DNA of 64,000 bases from Polyodon spathula (GCF_017654505.1 NC_054540.1:38242517-38306516); one strand, 5' to 3'; positions 1-11,289 are shown, counted from the first letter of the stretch. Program-made: numbers and translations. The notes: generated by a model not told the origin, from the sequence alone.

Positions 1-39
1 CACATATATTCCTGAGTGAGACACCAATTTGACTAGTGT

Positions 40-430
40 GGTAGACCACATGACCAGCCTTAGTGTGACAAAAGGAACATGGCTCCAGCTTATCGGTTGA
101 TCAGGGCGAACCCACCTTTCCACCTAACCTTTACTGTACTACCTTGTAAATACCTGTCCCCCCTTTCTTAATTACACCAACTGAGCTGGCTCTAGCTTAT
201 TGGTTGAAAGGGAAACCACCCTGTCTCTCTGTAAAGGTATAATAACTGTATGCTAACTCTGTATGGGAGAACACTGCTCGGGCTTCCTAACACTGATGTG
301 TTGAGCTGTTCTTGTTTGCGCAAACTAATAAAGCTTTCTATCTGTGAATACCTGGTGCAGTTGGCTCTTTTAGTTGCAGACCTGAAAAGTACCACGACAA
401 TGTACACTTCATACTGAGTGATCCTGTCCT
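40..430 (+). mobile_element. possible solo retrovirus-like LTR
   Basis: The block reads like a U3-R-U5 unit. Two imperfect copies of a roughly 36-bp box containing GGCTCYAGCTTAT begin at 81 and 188, as enhancer repeats do. A TATA-like TATAATAA sits near 238 and a polyadenylation signal AATAAA at 327-332. No primer-binding site, coding region or clear target duplication was found, so it would be a solo or decayed LTR. The edges are guesses. It could be ordinary sequence that happens to hold these signals. Confidence 0.3.
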
Positions 431-820
431 GTGTTTGTTCATTCTGATTGGTCAAAAAATGTTAATTTATGTTTTAAAGTACATTTGTAGCTAATATCTG
501 CTTGTAGCATTGTAATTTACTATTTAATTAAAGAATACAACATTCATTGTGAATGTAGCGGGAACTTTTCCAAGACCTCAAACTTTCAATAACAACAAAT
601 ACAGGATACATTAATCTTACAGTTCCCATAACAAACTCCATAATTAAGTACTATATCCAGATTCAACAGAACACAAGAGTCCCCTGGATCCCCGCTTAAA
701 TTCCCCCCCTTCCCCCATACTTAAATCTGAAATGACACCCCTGGTATCTATAGAACTCTTTGTTGTTGGCTTGCATTGTAATTATTTCGTAGTTATTTTG
801 ACATACCATATCCACTGTCA
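431..820. other. no recognised feature
   Basis: AT-rich non-coding sequence. I see no ORF with family resemblance, no repeat structure and no RNA gene. Confidence 0.5.
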
Positions 821-1426
821 CTGTCAGTGACAAGGTGCTTTGGTGGCCTTATTTTGCGTTTGGGCCTCTCCCCTCATCTGGCTCCAACTGACTACAGTCC
901 ACACTAGATTGTTCCTCTGCCAATTTTGCCCATTGTTTTTCTTTGTTGTAGTCCACTGAAAGATTGGAAAGATTGGAATATGCAAATAAAGTGGTAAAGT
1001 CAACATGAAATATAGGAACTATAAAATAATTATAACATTTAAAAAAATACCTGTTTTGGCAAACACTCAGACTTTGTGGATGGCCCACAGTGCTTTATCG
1101 GGCAGTTTACATTTTTTTTATTCTCTTTGTGGTGTTGTTGGGGGTCCAGTAGCTGTGTTGCACCTAAACATCCAAATAACATTGATATTAAAATAACGCA
1201 AAACCTTTTATGTTCAAATTGTGATATATAGCAAACAGTGTGTAATGTGTATTAACTGTAAAATGTACATTTGGAAGAACAGTAGTTGATAAAACCAGGA
1301 CCTCATTTATTGTGATGAGCCATGATTCGGGTACCATTGCCACTGCCTTCTTTGCAATAAATTCTACTATTACATACATTTTTTTTTTTGAATGGTGGAT
1401 TTCTCCCAGCCTTTTGGCGACTTGAG

Positions 1427-2145
1427 CTAGAGGTTTTTGCCGGATCGTACTAACCTTAGTTTGTGTAGGTAGTTTTCAAAAGGAAAAGGACTGCAGTTGT
1501 CTAGACTTTTCAATTGCACGGCATCTGCTGCAATATGGAGCATAGAATGTACATTGTATATTAAAAATGCTTCTCCGTACAATGCACGTCCATTCACCAC
1601 AAAGTATTGGAGCAAATCTTGTGCATAGGGTGTATGTTGACTCACCAGGGAAGGGGAAACCAGGATGCACATCGCAACATTTAAAGTAAGAAAGTGCAGA
1701 TAGAGCTCCTTGCTAAGGATTCCCAACAAAATCAGTTTCCTTATGTAAAGCAGGAACTGTCTGAATTCTGTCGACTTCCACCTCCCCAGCTTATCCAGAC
1801 CTCTTGGTTTTCTTGCAAAGCAAGAAGGTATGCTTTCTTTCAGGTTAACCAGCCTACGGCTCACCTCTGTAGCTTGGCGTGCAGACATCATCCCCCTTTC
1901 TCTGAGCCAGATTAGTAACAGTCTTTTCATTACTCCCAGGCAAGCTTGGTGCATATAGTCTACTGGGAATGTGCGGACCATATTGATGGTCAACTCACAC
2001 AGGGGTGTACTGCCATGGTGATGCTCCTCTTGTGTTTGGTTCCTGAAGGAATCGTCAGTACGCTGTACTAGGTCATCAACTTCTTGATACATTACCCTTT
2101 TTAACCAAACACCCGTTTGTTCACACCTCTCACAACCACAGTAGC
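1427..2145 (-). pseudogene. conserved block of the EnSpm/CACTA-like transposase pseudogene (DUF4218-like)
   Basis: An open frame of about 235 codons begins just after a CTCAG acceptor at 2,150-2,146 with GYCGCERCE, a cysteine pair typical of the family, and continues through TINMVRTFPVDYMHQACLGV to NVHSMLHIAADAVQL and FPFENYLHKLRLVRSGKN. These are the strongest family signatures in the window's first 5 kb. The frame meets a stop at 1,427-1,429. Adding one base near 1,431 would reopen it into a P-L-A-Q-V-A-K-R-L sequence, which is what relatives have at this point, so I read a one-base deletion (or a sequencing error). The upstream exon ends at 4,055. Confidence 0.75.
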
Positions 2146-2159
2146 CTGAGTTAGGAATG

Positions 2160-2429
2160 AAACTATAGCAAATTTCCAGGATACAAATAGCTGAGAGCCC
2201 ACTCTTTCACGATATAGACCGAAACCGTTCTGATAGCCCTAATTGTTTTTCAATTACGGCAACAAACTGAGTTAAGAAAAAAATACAATTATGTATGGTT
2301 TTTTTTCTGTGGGATGTGGTCTGCAAAACAAGGAAACTACAAAAGAGCAAGATTTAGCAAGAATAAAAAAACACAAAGGTGGAAGAAAAATAAACTCATA
2401 TTTGAGTTAACAGGAATTACCATCATAAT

Positions 2430-2469
<40 letters not shown>

Positions 2470-3610
2470 TACCTTTGTCTGTCAAAATGCGACTGCAAGC
2501 TTTTTTTCTCCTACCTTATTTACACATTTTATTTATGTATTTAAATGTACTTAAAAACAGTACATAATTACAAAATATGAAGCATCTCTATTTCTTTCAA
2601 AACATTTAAAGTATTGCTTCACACATATACTGCTAACTATTCTCATTTTTTTCCAAATAATCTGGAAAATAAATACATTATTTTATACTATACAACCTTT
2701 AAGTATGGAATAGAGCAGTATGGGCATGATGTTCTTTATGCATATACATTTTTTTTATTCCTTTTGTCCTTATTTCATTTATAATTTAAGAAAACACATT
2801 TCAGTACCGTTACCAACTTTACCCAAGGTAGCCTGTTTTTCTGGTGGCATAATAGCCTATAACGCGTACATTTTAATGGCCGTATTGAAATTATATACGG
2901 ATAATTGAGGGTGTAACGGAGGACAGTATAGGGAGGGAGCCGCACTGGAAAAAAAGTACATTATTAAAGTGACCTTGCTTGTTGACTGTTGATGTTTAAC
3001 TCCACCGGGTGCCGAGTACGGAAGGGCATGGTTGAAGTTGTTTCTGCTTTCGTTGTTGTGCATTTGCTACATTCGGTAGATTGGATGTACATCCTATGGT
3101 ACTGTATTTCCCCACTATATATTTTTTTGTAGTGAAAGTACACACTAGGGCTGTCAGTTAAGCCTCAAAATAGCAATCGATTAATTGGGCACACAAAATA
3201 TAATTGTTCTAGTAAATATTGATGATTTGCACCATACAGTTTCGGTGCATTTCTCTCCCCGTGATGTTATTTTATTAGCATTGCTGTTTAGGAAAAGCTT
3301 GTGCACAACAATTGAATGCGAGGGGTAATTATGCCTTGGTAGCATCAAGAGTAAAAAAAAAAAAAAAAACAGCATTCGCAACAAACCTAGCAAGTTTAAC
3401 ATACTATAGGAGTGTTACTAAAATATTTATTCCAAACAGAGTACTTTGAAATGTAATCTATACAAACTAGACACAAGTGTTTTTTTTTTTTGGTTTTGTT
3501 TTGTTTTCTAAATTCAGCATGCATTCAATTCATGCATTGCATCTTGTTAATACTGTACCACCTAACTTTCACTATCTGTGAAACACAATGCGGAAATCCC
3601 AGCCAAAAAC

Positions 3611-3664
<54 letters not shown>

Positions 3665-4045
3665 TAATAATAATAATAATAATAAATTGATTTACTTATG
3701 ACAAATTGCATACCCGCTGATCCCCTTACTCCAAAATTGTGTTTAACGTCACTGATCATGTATTTATTTTTATTGAATATTGTTAAATATTCATTATATA
3801 ACAATTCATTTTAAAACTCCAAAGCAGCGCAAACTATATACAGTATTTATTTTTTATTTTTTTCAGTGTGCACAATTTATTTACAGGCTTATTTGGAGAG
3901 AAAAGCATCTGTTCTGTTTCCAGCCACGTTTAGTGTGCATGTGACTATCGTTTTCTACGATTATCGAATAATTAAAAAATGTTAACAATACGATTATCAC
4001 GAATATTCGTAATCACAATATATCGTACTATTGAAAAATCAATTC
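2160..4045. other. intron-like spacer with simple repeats
   Basis: This 1.9-kb stretch lies between two exons of the pseudogene. It holds a poly-A run (2,432-2,467), a short poly-A near 3,353-3,370, an (AAT)n tract (3,611-3,684), and AT-rich segments near 3,145-3,190 and 3,945-4,035 that look like the two subterminal regions of a small hAT-type MITE (GGGCTGTCA-type start). The MITE reading is weak. Confidence 0.4.
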
Positions 4046-4054
4046 ATCCCTTGC

Positions 4055-4300
4055 CTGAGTACTGTTTGGTATTCTTGAGAAAAGGTTGGGCTGGTGCATC
4101 GCAGATAATGTATCGCAATATGACCTTGATGTTTCTTCCTTCAAACTCCAATCCATTGTGAAACAGATTATCCAAATCTTTGATTGTGTCATTTTGAAAG
4201 TTAAGATCACTGGATTTCTTGTCCCCAGATGTCAACATAACAGGGAAGATATTAACTGGTTCTATCAGGACAGCGCAAAGAACTGGCCACATGCATTTTT
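4055..4300 (-). pseudogene. upstream exon of the EnSpm/CACTA-like transposase pseudogene
   Basis: Minus-strand codons WPVLCAVLIEPVNIFPVML and RYIICDAPAQPFLKNTKQYS match the part of this transposase family that precedes the cysteine pair. The exon appears to end at 4,055 with ..TACTCAG followed by GCAAGG, a GC donor. Joining it to the acceptor at 2,146 keeps the frame and gives QYS-G-YCGCERC. A frameshift near 4,295-4,305 separates it from the preceding DGLPLFKS segment. Confidence 0.65.
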
Positions 4301-4839
4301 TTAACTTTTAAAAAGGGGTAGCCCATCAATATTCAGGGATAACTCCAGTGTGTCCAGGTCAGCAGTTTTTTCAGCTGGGTACTTTGTGAGTGTTTTCTGT
4401 ATTTCCTCATGAATTGGAAAGGTAGTGCATCCCAGATTTTTCTTAACATCTTAACAAGATTTGTCTTAACATCTCTAGATGAAATTTATTGGCCCAAGAT
4501 GCCAAGCCATCTGCCTTCAGTGCTATCGTCCTCTGAGTCTAAAGAGGGGTAGCACTCATTTCGGTCAATAATGACTTCCCAAGTATCGCAGAAAGCATTT
4601 TTTGTCTGGTTCACAGGCCACACTTTCAGAATCGCTGTCTGTGTCAGAGCGATCTTGGTTGTCCCGAGTACAGGCAGAATCAATTCTGTCATCAATACTT
4701 GCAGCATTGTCGTCCTGTCTAGAGACCTTGGTTGTTTTCAACTTGTTGCAAGTTTTGCAGAGCCTTTGTGGCTAATCTCCAATATTTCAGGTAATTATTT
4801 TTTCTTTTCCGTTTAGCAGTTTCCATCCTGTAAAATATA

Positions 4840-5396
4840 TACATTAAACAGACTAAGTGTTTTTCTTTTGCATTGAAAGTATCAGTTGAAGTTCTGATTA
4901 TGAAGAAAAAATTTGTTAAGATTAAACATATTTAACATATGAGCTCTATTTCACAGTAACATTTTACCTTAGCCTCAGACAAACGCCAATATTCCAAGAG
5001 AAATGTCTAAGTCTGCCAAACAGTTCTACAAGAACCTGTGAAAACAGAGGTTTAACATGAAAAGACATAAAACAACAGTTATATTGCAGTATATCTGAAG
5101 TATTACAATGTACACATATCCAGAATACAGATTTGTCATGGTTATAAATAAATTATAAAATTATACAATTATAAATCTGATTGACCAATTGAGAACTCAA
5201 AGGGTGCCTGCTACTGGAAGTTTAAAGGCGAACTAAGTAACTAATACATTAATCATAAAAAAATTATTAATATAATGCGTCTCCTAGAGCTGCTAGAGGA
5301 TCTCCTATACTCAGGCTCAAGACAAAGGTGTGTTGTCGATTGACATTATATCTTACTTACTCTATCTTATTTTTAGAAAAAAAATTAAAAAATAAA

Positions 5397-5400
<4 letters not shown>
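4840..5400. other. no recognised feature
   Basis: AT-rich non-coding DNA upstream of the transposase pseudogene. A 5' untranslated exon would be expected here if the gene was spliced, but none can be recognised. Confidence 0.4.

Positions 5401-5404
<4 letters not shown>

Positions 5405-5467
<63 letters not shown>
5405..5467. repeat. (AT)n-(AC)n compound microsatellite
   Basis: About 30 bp of AT repeat runs directly into about 33 bp of AC repeat. Confidence 0.95.
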
Positions 5468-5468
<1 letters not shown>

Positions 5469-5919
5469 CCATACATATGTCCTGTTTAAATACAGTATAA
5501 TCGTAAATCTCGAAAAACTACTCACTTCTAAATCTTTTGTAGTCATTTTTGTATTACTTTAGTATAAATACATGTTAATTTGGATTCATATGTTGTTTTT
5601 GTCTGACTTTATGTGAACGAAAAGACACAAATTTGCCCGTTTTCCCATTGGAAATAGTGATATTTTGAAATATCACTGTCCTGGTCACAAAAGCAAAGTT
5701 TGTGGGGAATAATAGCCATTTTCTATACTTTTGAGGCATAACCAATTAGGAAATATTGTTGTCATTGTGAATGATGGTCCTTAGTTTTTTTTAGTTTTGT
5801 TTTGGTCACAATGTGCCAAGTACCATTATTTTTTACTTTTGTGTTTATTTAAATAATTTTAATAATAACGCTATTGCAACAACGTTTATTTGGTTATCTA
5901 TATTCCGATTATAGATATA

Positions 5920-6200
5920 TATAATACAATGTTGTGCAATGTTGCTGTTCCAACACAAAAAAGTGATGGTCTGATGTTGCAACACATATTCAACATGTCT
6001 TGTAAAGATGTGTGTAATAGTTCACACAAACATCGTTGCAAAGGTGTGTTCAAATAAACTTGGTTCATTGTAGAGATTCCACAACGCTTATTTGAACCAA
6101 GTAACATCTCTAAAGTCACAACGTTCTCACAATGTTGCATTGCCCCCAATCAACCCACAACCTTATTGCAACATTGTGACAACGTTGTGTGTTAGCTGGG
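5920..6200. repeat. interspersed repeat with CAACGTTG-like short palindromes
   Basis: The segment contains many short related words (CAATGTTG, CAACGTTG, CAACATTGTG) in both orientations and ends in TGTTAGCTGGG. Such CAACGTTG-rich repeats ending in GCTGGG are common in fish genomes and are usually non-autonomous DNA elements. I cannot place its exact ends. Confidence 0.4.
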
Positions 6201-6313
6201 CTGTACTAGAGTATAAACTACATAAACATAGCGCTGCATGGTGTGTAACACACACGGATGACGTTTCTCACATGTTTATATGGCACAAATGCAGCTCCAC
6301 AATCGGGAATATA

Positions 6314-6885
6314 CACTACCGGTCAAAAGTTTTAGAACACCTCCATTTTTCCAGTTTTTATTGAAATTTACACAGTTTAATGTCTCAATGTACTCTGAAA
6401 TTAAAGCATAGAACAAATAAACAATTAGAGATAAAAAATAAATCATGGAATTGTTTTAACAAAATTGTATCTAAATTTTTGACTCATCAAAGTAGCCTCC
6501 TTTTGCAGATATAATAGCCGAACACACTTGTGACATTCTTTCTACAATGGAAATCAAATATTGTTAGGAAAGTTCTTCCCAACACTGTTGCAGAAGTTCC
6601 CACAAATGTGTCACTTGTAGGTTGCTTTGCTTTCGCCCTTCTGTCCAGTTCATCGCAGACCAGCTCCATGGGGTTTAAGTCTGGAGACTGTGCTGGCCAT
6701 TCCATGATTTGAAGCCTACTGTCTTGTTCTTTTCTTCTAAGGTAGTTCTGACATAGCCTGGAGGTATGTTTTCGATCATTATCTTGTTGTAGGATGAACC
6801 CCTGACCAACTAGGCGTACAGCAGAGGGTATTGCATGGCGCTGCAAAATGCTATGGTAGCCGTTTTGGTTCAGGGTGCCACTCAC
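6314..6885 (-). pseudogene. Tc1-like element fragment, family A, with partial transposase
   Basis: The terminal repeat CACTACCGGTCAAAAG starts after a TA at 6,312-6,313. The minus strand from about 6,885 to 6,487 encodes the C-terminal half of a Tc1 transposase: SGTLNQNGY, ILQQDNDRKHTSR (second catalytic Asp), then WPAQSPDLNPMELV (the Glu). The N-terminal half and the other terminal repeat are absent; near 6,890 it is replaced by sequence from a different Tc1 family in a fold-back arrangement. The same family recurs at 23.6-25.2 kb. A frameshift lies near 6,575, so it is inactive. Confidence 0.85.
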
Positions 6886-6889
6886 TTGT

Positions 6890-7815
6890 ACTTGACTTGA
6901 TTCATGCGCCCTTCGCAAAGACAAATCTGCCCAATTCCAGCCTTGCTGAAGCACCTCCAGATGAGTCCAATTTTCAGCTTTGCCCAACACCTGGTCGTCT
7001 AATGGTTAGACGGAGACCTGGAGAAGCCTACAAGCCACAGTGTCTCGCACCCACTGTGAAATGTGGTGGAGGATCGGTGATGATCTGGGGGTGCTTCAGC
7101 AAGGCTGGAATCAGGCAGCTTTGGCATGAATCAAGCCAAGTACAAGGTTGTCCTGGAAGAAAAGCTTCCTTCTGCTCTGACAATGTTCCTCAACTCTGAA
7201 GATTGGTTTTTCCAGCAGGACAATGCTCCATGCCACACAGTCAGGTCAATCAAGGTGTGGATGGAGCACCACCAGATCAAGACCCTGTCATGGCGAGCCC
7301 AATCTCCAGACCTAAACCCCATTGAATACCTCTGGAATGTGATCAAGAGGAAGATGGATGGTCACAAGCCATCAAACAAAGCCGAGCTGCTTGAATTTTT
7401 GCGCCAGGAGTAGCATAAAGTCACCCAACATCAATGTAAAAGACTGGTGGAGCGCATGCCAAGATGCATGAAAGCTGTGCTTGAAAATCAGGGTTATTCC
7501 ACCAAATACTGATTTCTGAACTCTTCCTAAGTTAAAACATTAGTATTGTGTTGTTTAAAAATGATTCTGAACTTATTTTCTTTGCATTATTCGAGGTCTG
7601 ACAACACTGCATGTTTTTTGTTATTTTGACCAGTTGTCATTTTCTGCAAATAAATGCTCTAAATGACAATATTTTTATTTGGAATTTGGGAGAAATGTTG
7701 TCAGTAGTTTATAGAATAAAACAAAAATGTTCGTTTTACCCAAACACATACCTATAAGTAGTTAAACCAGAGAAACTGATAATTTTGCAGTGGTCTCTTA
7801 ATTATTTCCAGAGCT
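6890..7815 (+). pseudogene. Tc1-like element fragment, family B, with partial transposase
   Basis: From about 6,957 the plus strand encodes DESNFQL (first catalytic Asp), KCGGGSVMIWGCFS, FFQQDNAPCHT (second Asp) and [17 protein letters not shown] (Glu), ending with a TGA at 7,510-7,512. The terminal repeat GCAGTGGTCTCTTAATT follows near 7,790, and then a (TA)n tract. The N-terminal DNA-binding domain is missing. The 65 bp before 6,957 is the same family in the opposite orientation, copying the GGTGCTTCAGCAAGGCTGG segment that recurs in plus sense at 7,092. There is at least one frameshift near 7,130. Confidence 0.85.
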
Positions 7816-7847
7816 ATATATATATATATATATATATAATATATTTT
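7816..7847. repeat. (TA)n microsatellite at the end of a Tc1 fragment
   Basis: Short TA tract directly abutting the family B terminal repeat. Confidence 0.85.
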
Positions 7848-7977
7848 GTGAGGTAGGCTAATGTGAAAAAAAGCCTTATGTTATTTTTGTAAATAATTAC
7901 TTCATTTTTATAATTTTGTATGTTTGAAATATTTATTTTAATATAGTAAATGTTTTTTACGTCATGCATTATATGTG

Positions 7978-8172
7978 CCAAGTACTGATCTAGGGTCAAT
8001 GAGAGAAACAAAAAACAAAAAATACCTTGTCATTAAGTCCTGATAGCGGGAAGGCAAACTGTACCTAACCGTACCCTAACCTTAGCCATAACCTTGTACT
8101 TTGTAAAATCATTTTCTGTGTTTTTCTCTCACTGATCCTGGATCAGTACTCGGGGGAACAATCTGCCTGCAT
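7978..8172. mobile_element. hairpin MITE, copy 1
   Basis: The left part (AGTACTGATC..TGAGAGAAACA, 7,981-8,015) is the inverted complement of the right part (TTTCTCTCACTGATCC..GATCAGTACT, 8,122-8,150), enclosing about 110 bp with an ACCCTAACCTTAGCC core. A second copy lies at 32,060-32,280. It has no coding capacity and depends on another transposase. Confidence 0.6.
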
Positions 8173-8195
8173 CGAATGTAGTTCCTCGTTTAACA

Positions 8196-8375
8196 CCAGA
8201 ACCGCTGGGTTTATGCTACTAACCGCCAGCAGTAGTCATTTTGACGGGTACATTTTAAACAGCTTCAATATAAAAATGAAACACAAAATATCAGATACAA
8301 CTCAAAATATTTATTTATGAACATCATGTCTAACATTTGCATAGCAGAAACACAGTATTATTTAGCAGTATTTAA
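8196..8375 (-). mobile_element. piggyBac-type element end
   Basis: A TTAA followed by CACCAGAACC and, after about 35 bp, AGTCATTTTGACGGGTAC resembles piggyBac termini. The next 100 bp are the reverse complement of 29,760-29,850, the 3' untranslated part of the piggyBac remnant there. So this is a short terminal piece of that family in minus orientation. Confidence 0.5.
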
Positions 8376-8399
8376 ATGAAAAAATAAACATAAAAGTCT

Positions 8400-9085
8400 T
8401 TATTTTCGAAATACGTGCAGGGTAACAATCTGCCCGGAGCACTACATTTTACCAAACAGAAAACCAGAAATTTTTAAAACAGGAAACAGAGCATTTCTAG
8501 AATCGAGCAGAAACCTGTTTACAGCAAAAGCTGATCAGGCATGGATGTAAGCTTAAAAAATCAACACATTTCAATAGCTGCCAGGTGGCACAGCCCGTGT
8601 GTTCTTCAAGAACGTCATGTTGCAAGTTCAAACCACAGTAATTCTTTATTTAGTCTGTGCTGTTTTAAAACATAAATACATTGTTTAATATAAATGGTGT
8701 GGGTATCAAACTGCTTACGCTCCCTGTTTTGACGTTGATCAACATGTGGAATCACATGATTGGTAGATGTCCGGTTATTTCGCTTTTCTGTTTAAATAGT
8801 CACTACACACTTAAAAAAACTAAACGGAAGAGGAAGAGGAAGAAGGATAATAACAATTTTACCTTAGTTTGACGACTTATATCTCATTTTGTAAAACAGG
8901 TATTTACATTTTTTTTTTCACATTTGATGTAAGAAAGTTTCAGACTTGTGGTACTGGCACAGATTCTAAGTGATTTAGTTTTGCCACTGCAACATGGTAA
9001 AAACAGCAAAACTCTTGGAGCTGTACAGAAATGGTAGTTTCAAACAAGTTTTTCTAACTTGTACAGGACTACCATTCCTCTGTAC
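8400..9085 (+). repeat. dispersed 0.67-kb repeat, copy 1
   Basis: Starting at AACAATCTGCC and running to the (TA)n at 9,087, this segment aligns by eye along its length with 32,240-32,920 in the same orientation (shared AAATGGTGTGGGTATCAAAC, ACATGATTGGTAGATGTCCG and others). No coding potential was recognised. It ends next to a TA tract, and a shortened relative of its last 50 bp (ACAAGTTTTYCTAACTTGTA) also precedes the TA tract at 23,169. Confidence 0.7.
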
Positions 9086-9086
9086 A

Positions 9087-9160
<74 letters not shown>
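9087..9160. repeat. (TA)n microsatellite
   Basis: About 74 bp of uninterrupted TA. Confidence 0.95.
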
Positions 9161-9164
<4 letters not shown>

Positions 9165-9169
9165 TTCGG

Positions 9170-9680
9170 TTGTTCAGATGTTTATGTAACATACTTAATA
9201 AAAAATAAAAAAAACTACTAATTACATCCGACTGTTTCTCCTTTCTTTATATTATTTAGTGTCTTGCATATAGCTGCCAGAAAGACTGTTGCTGGGCTTT
9301 AGGTATGAGTATATCTCTGGTCCTATCTCTGGTTAAATGCAATAAAGGCTACCACCAATCTTAAGCAGCAGTCATATGGTTCTCGTATTCTCATCAGTCA
9401 GCTCCTTTTCCTGAGCTCTTATTTTACGGAAAGTGTTTAATAAAAAATATTTTAAAAAGTCGATTTGTATGATACGTAGTGTCTTGTTGTTCATGCAATA
9501 AGCAACGACAAATTGTCTCATATCAAGTGCCGCATTTCTCAGTTGTTGTTTAAGTTAGATGTTTGACAAATGTTCTTTAAATCAACTTTTATATTACGAG
9601 AATTTCTTGATTTGTGTATTAAATTTTCTTATGAAAAAATATTACTTTGATCTTTTTGCAGCTTGTAACAAATTTGCTGT
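9170..9680. other. no recognised feature
   Basis: AT-rich non-coding sequence without recognisable repeat ends or coding blocks. Confidence 0.4.
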
Positions 9681-9684
9681 AGGT

Positions 9685-9920
9685 AGTGTCCGTGGTTTTT
9701 ACTGTACATTGTAGTATGTACTATGGTTATACCATGGTTTGCACTGCCATATACTGTAGTATACTTAATAGAACCATTGAACATACTACAGAGTTAACCA
9801 TGGTATAACCGTAGTACATACTACAGAGCAAACCATAGTTAAACCACAGTTTCCACCAAAAAAAACATGGTTTTGTACTACAGTTTTTTGTTTTTTTCTT
9901 AATAGTAAAACCATGGCATA
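9685..9920. mobile_element. palindromic MITE-like repeat
   Basis: Words such as TACTATGGTTATACCATGG and ATGGTATAACCGTAGTAC recur in inverted orientation, giving the whole 230 bp strong hairpin potential. This is the architecture of a small non-autonomous DNA element. Confidence 0.5.
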
Positions 9921-10208
9921 ATTTCGTAAGGGTGGTTGAATACCAAAATCCAAAACTTTACAAGGAAAATGCTTTCCCTCCACTGCTTTCCTCCACGGTG
10001 CAGTTTAAAATCGTGGTGGTTGAAGTGCAATGAGACTGGAGTGGGTATGGACTCCCAGTTCCGGCAATCATATTTATGTTGTGCAAGTTTGATGGCTACT
10101 TATTTGCTAGACCCTCCAAAACACTACTGCAGTTGTGTAACTGAAATTCATCATCTTTAAGATCATAGGCATTTGTTTTTTAATAGTTATGGATTCTTCT
10201 TCGGCGAC

Positions 10209-10355
10209 TTGTTGTTGAAGCTGACACCCTGGGATCCTTCAAGAAGCTGCTTGATGAGATTTTGGGATCAATAAGCTACTAACAACCAAACGAGCAAGAT
10301 GGGCCGAATGGCCTCCTCTCGTTTGTAAACTTTCTTATGTTCTTATGTTCTTATG
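10209..10355 (+). mobile_element. CR1-like LINE 3' end fragment
   Basis: It matches in plus sense the last 150 bp of the CR1 copy at 49.8-52.8 kb: the codons for GSFKKLLDEILGSISY, a stop, then ATGGGCCGAATGGCCTCCTC and a TTCTTATG 8-bp tail repeated three times. It is a severely 5'-truncated insertion. Confidence 0.9.
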
Positions 10356-11155
10356 ACTGCATGAATGGATGCAAAGGCAATGTGATGAATGTAGAAACAT
10401 ATTCACAGAAACATTTTTTAAGAATGAACGCTGTTTGTGACCATGTACATTCTGGAATGCTACGAGTGCCGTTACGTTCATGGTATAACTGTGAACGTCT
10501 GTTAAATACAGTTTTTCATATTATTTTATTGATGAATCCTCCCATATTTCACCTAATGCAGAAAAGTCTACCCGACTTCCTCTTACTACTTGTCATTAAC
10601 ATGGTCATTGCTATAGTGAATAAGACTGTGTTTTGTTTTATTCAAGTTACACCACAATATCTGTTCATCTATTACTACATTGACTCTTTATGGGTAGTGA
10701 TTAAATCTGGGATTACATTAAGGTAAAAGCTTCAAATGTCCCTCATATCATCTCTCCCCTCTGTGTCTTATCTGTTACCCATGAAAACGTAGTGTGGCAA
10801 TATAGGCATAAATACAAACTTATTAAAATAACAACCTTTTACCACTAGTGTTATGATCTCTAGAACACGTTTGACAGACACAGCACAAGTCTACAACAGT
10901 TTGCCATTACTATGTATTACAGGTTTAGTGCCTAACTTTGCTCCATGAAAAGTGTGATGAGATGTGCTGCTGGGTAAGGGGTATGTTTGCATTCAGCATC
11001 TGAGTAACGTTTTTAGTGTGTGCACCACCAGTAATTTAGGGAGATGAGAGCCTCAACAGTGTTCATTAAACGTGTTCTTGCTATTAAGTGCAACAGGTAC
11101 ATTCAATACCGGATCTGTGTCTTATTTAAAGAACTGCACACATTGGAGGGATGTA
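10356..11155. other. no recognised feature
   Basis: Non-coding. A 129-codon open frame at 10,337-10,726 begins in the LINE tail and shows no family resemblance, so I do not call it a gene. Confidence 0.4.
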
Positions 11156-11159
11156 TTAA

Positions 11160-11286
11160 AATGGATGTGCATCTGGGCGGATATAGGATTTTGATTCGGT
11201 TCACCGAATCCTAAGTATTTGGCAGAATCTGAACCCTGCTCAAAAAGTAGGTATTCGGGCCAAATCCTGGATTCGGTGCATCCCTA
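11160..11286. mobile_element. hAT-type MITE fragment
   Basis: The sequence ends GATTCGGTGCATCCCTA, the complement of the TAGGGATGCACCGAATC terminus known from widespread hAT MITEs, and is full of CGAATCC/GGATTCGG words in both orientations. Confidence 0.7.
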
Positions 11287-11289
11287 GTC

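Larger units (their letters stand above)
825..4826 (-). pseudogene. multi-exon EnSpm/CACTA-like (DUF4218-type) transposase pseudogene
   Basis: Segments of one protein family lie in order on the minus strand. The ATG at 4,826-4,824 follows a splice-acceptor-like TTTTACAG and starts METAKRKRKN, running into a KYWRLATKALQN motif. Downstream pieces give DGLPLFKS, a CDAPAQPFLK box (4.05-4.29 kb), the large conserved block at 1.43-2.15 kb, then C-terminal segments with FIAKKAVAMVPESWL (near 1.33-1.38 kb) and a basic, acidic-serine tail ending near 830. The family occurs widely in fish and other animals as transposase-derived genes with introns; its exact superfamily assignment is from memory. The copy is dead: there are stops within the first exon near 4.73 kb, near 4.56 kb and near 4.43 kb, a frameshift near 4,300 and another near 1,431, and one near 860. 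The introns contain poly-A, (AAT)n and AT-rich repeat sequence. It may be a decayed transposon or a decayed domesticated gene. Confidence 0.7.

Noticed and set aside
3145..4035. hAT-type MITE in the intron of the first pseudogene
   Set aside because: Only one end shows a hAT-like GGGCTGTCA start; no clear second terminus or target duplication.
10337..10726. 129-codon open frame on the plus strand
   Set aside because: It starts inside the TTCTTATG tail of a LINE fragment and has no family resemblance or codon signature.
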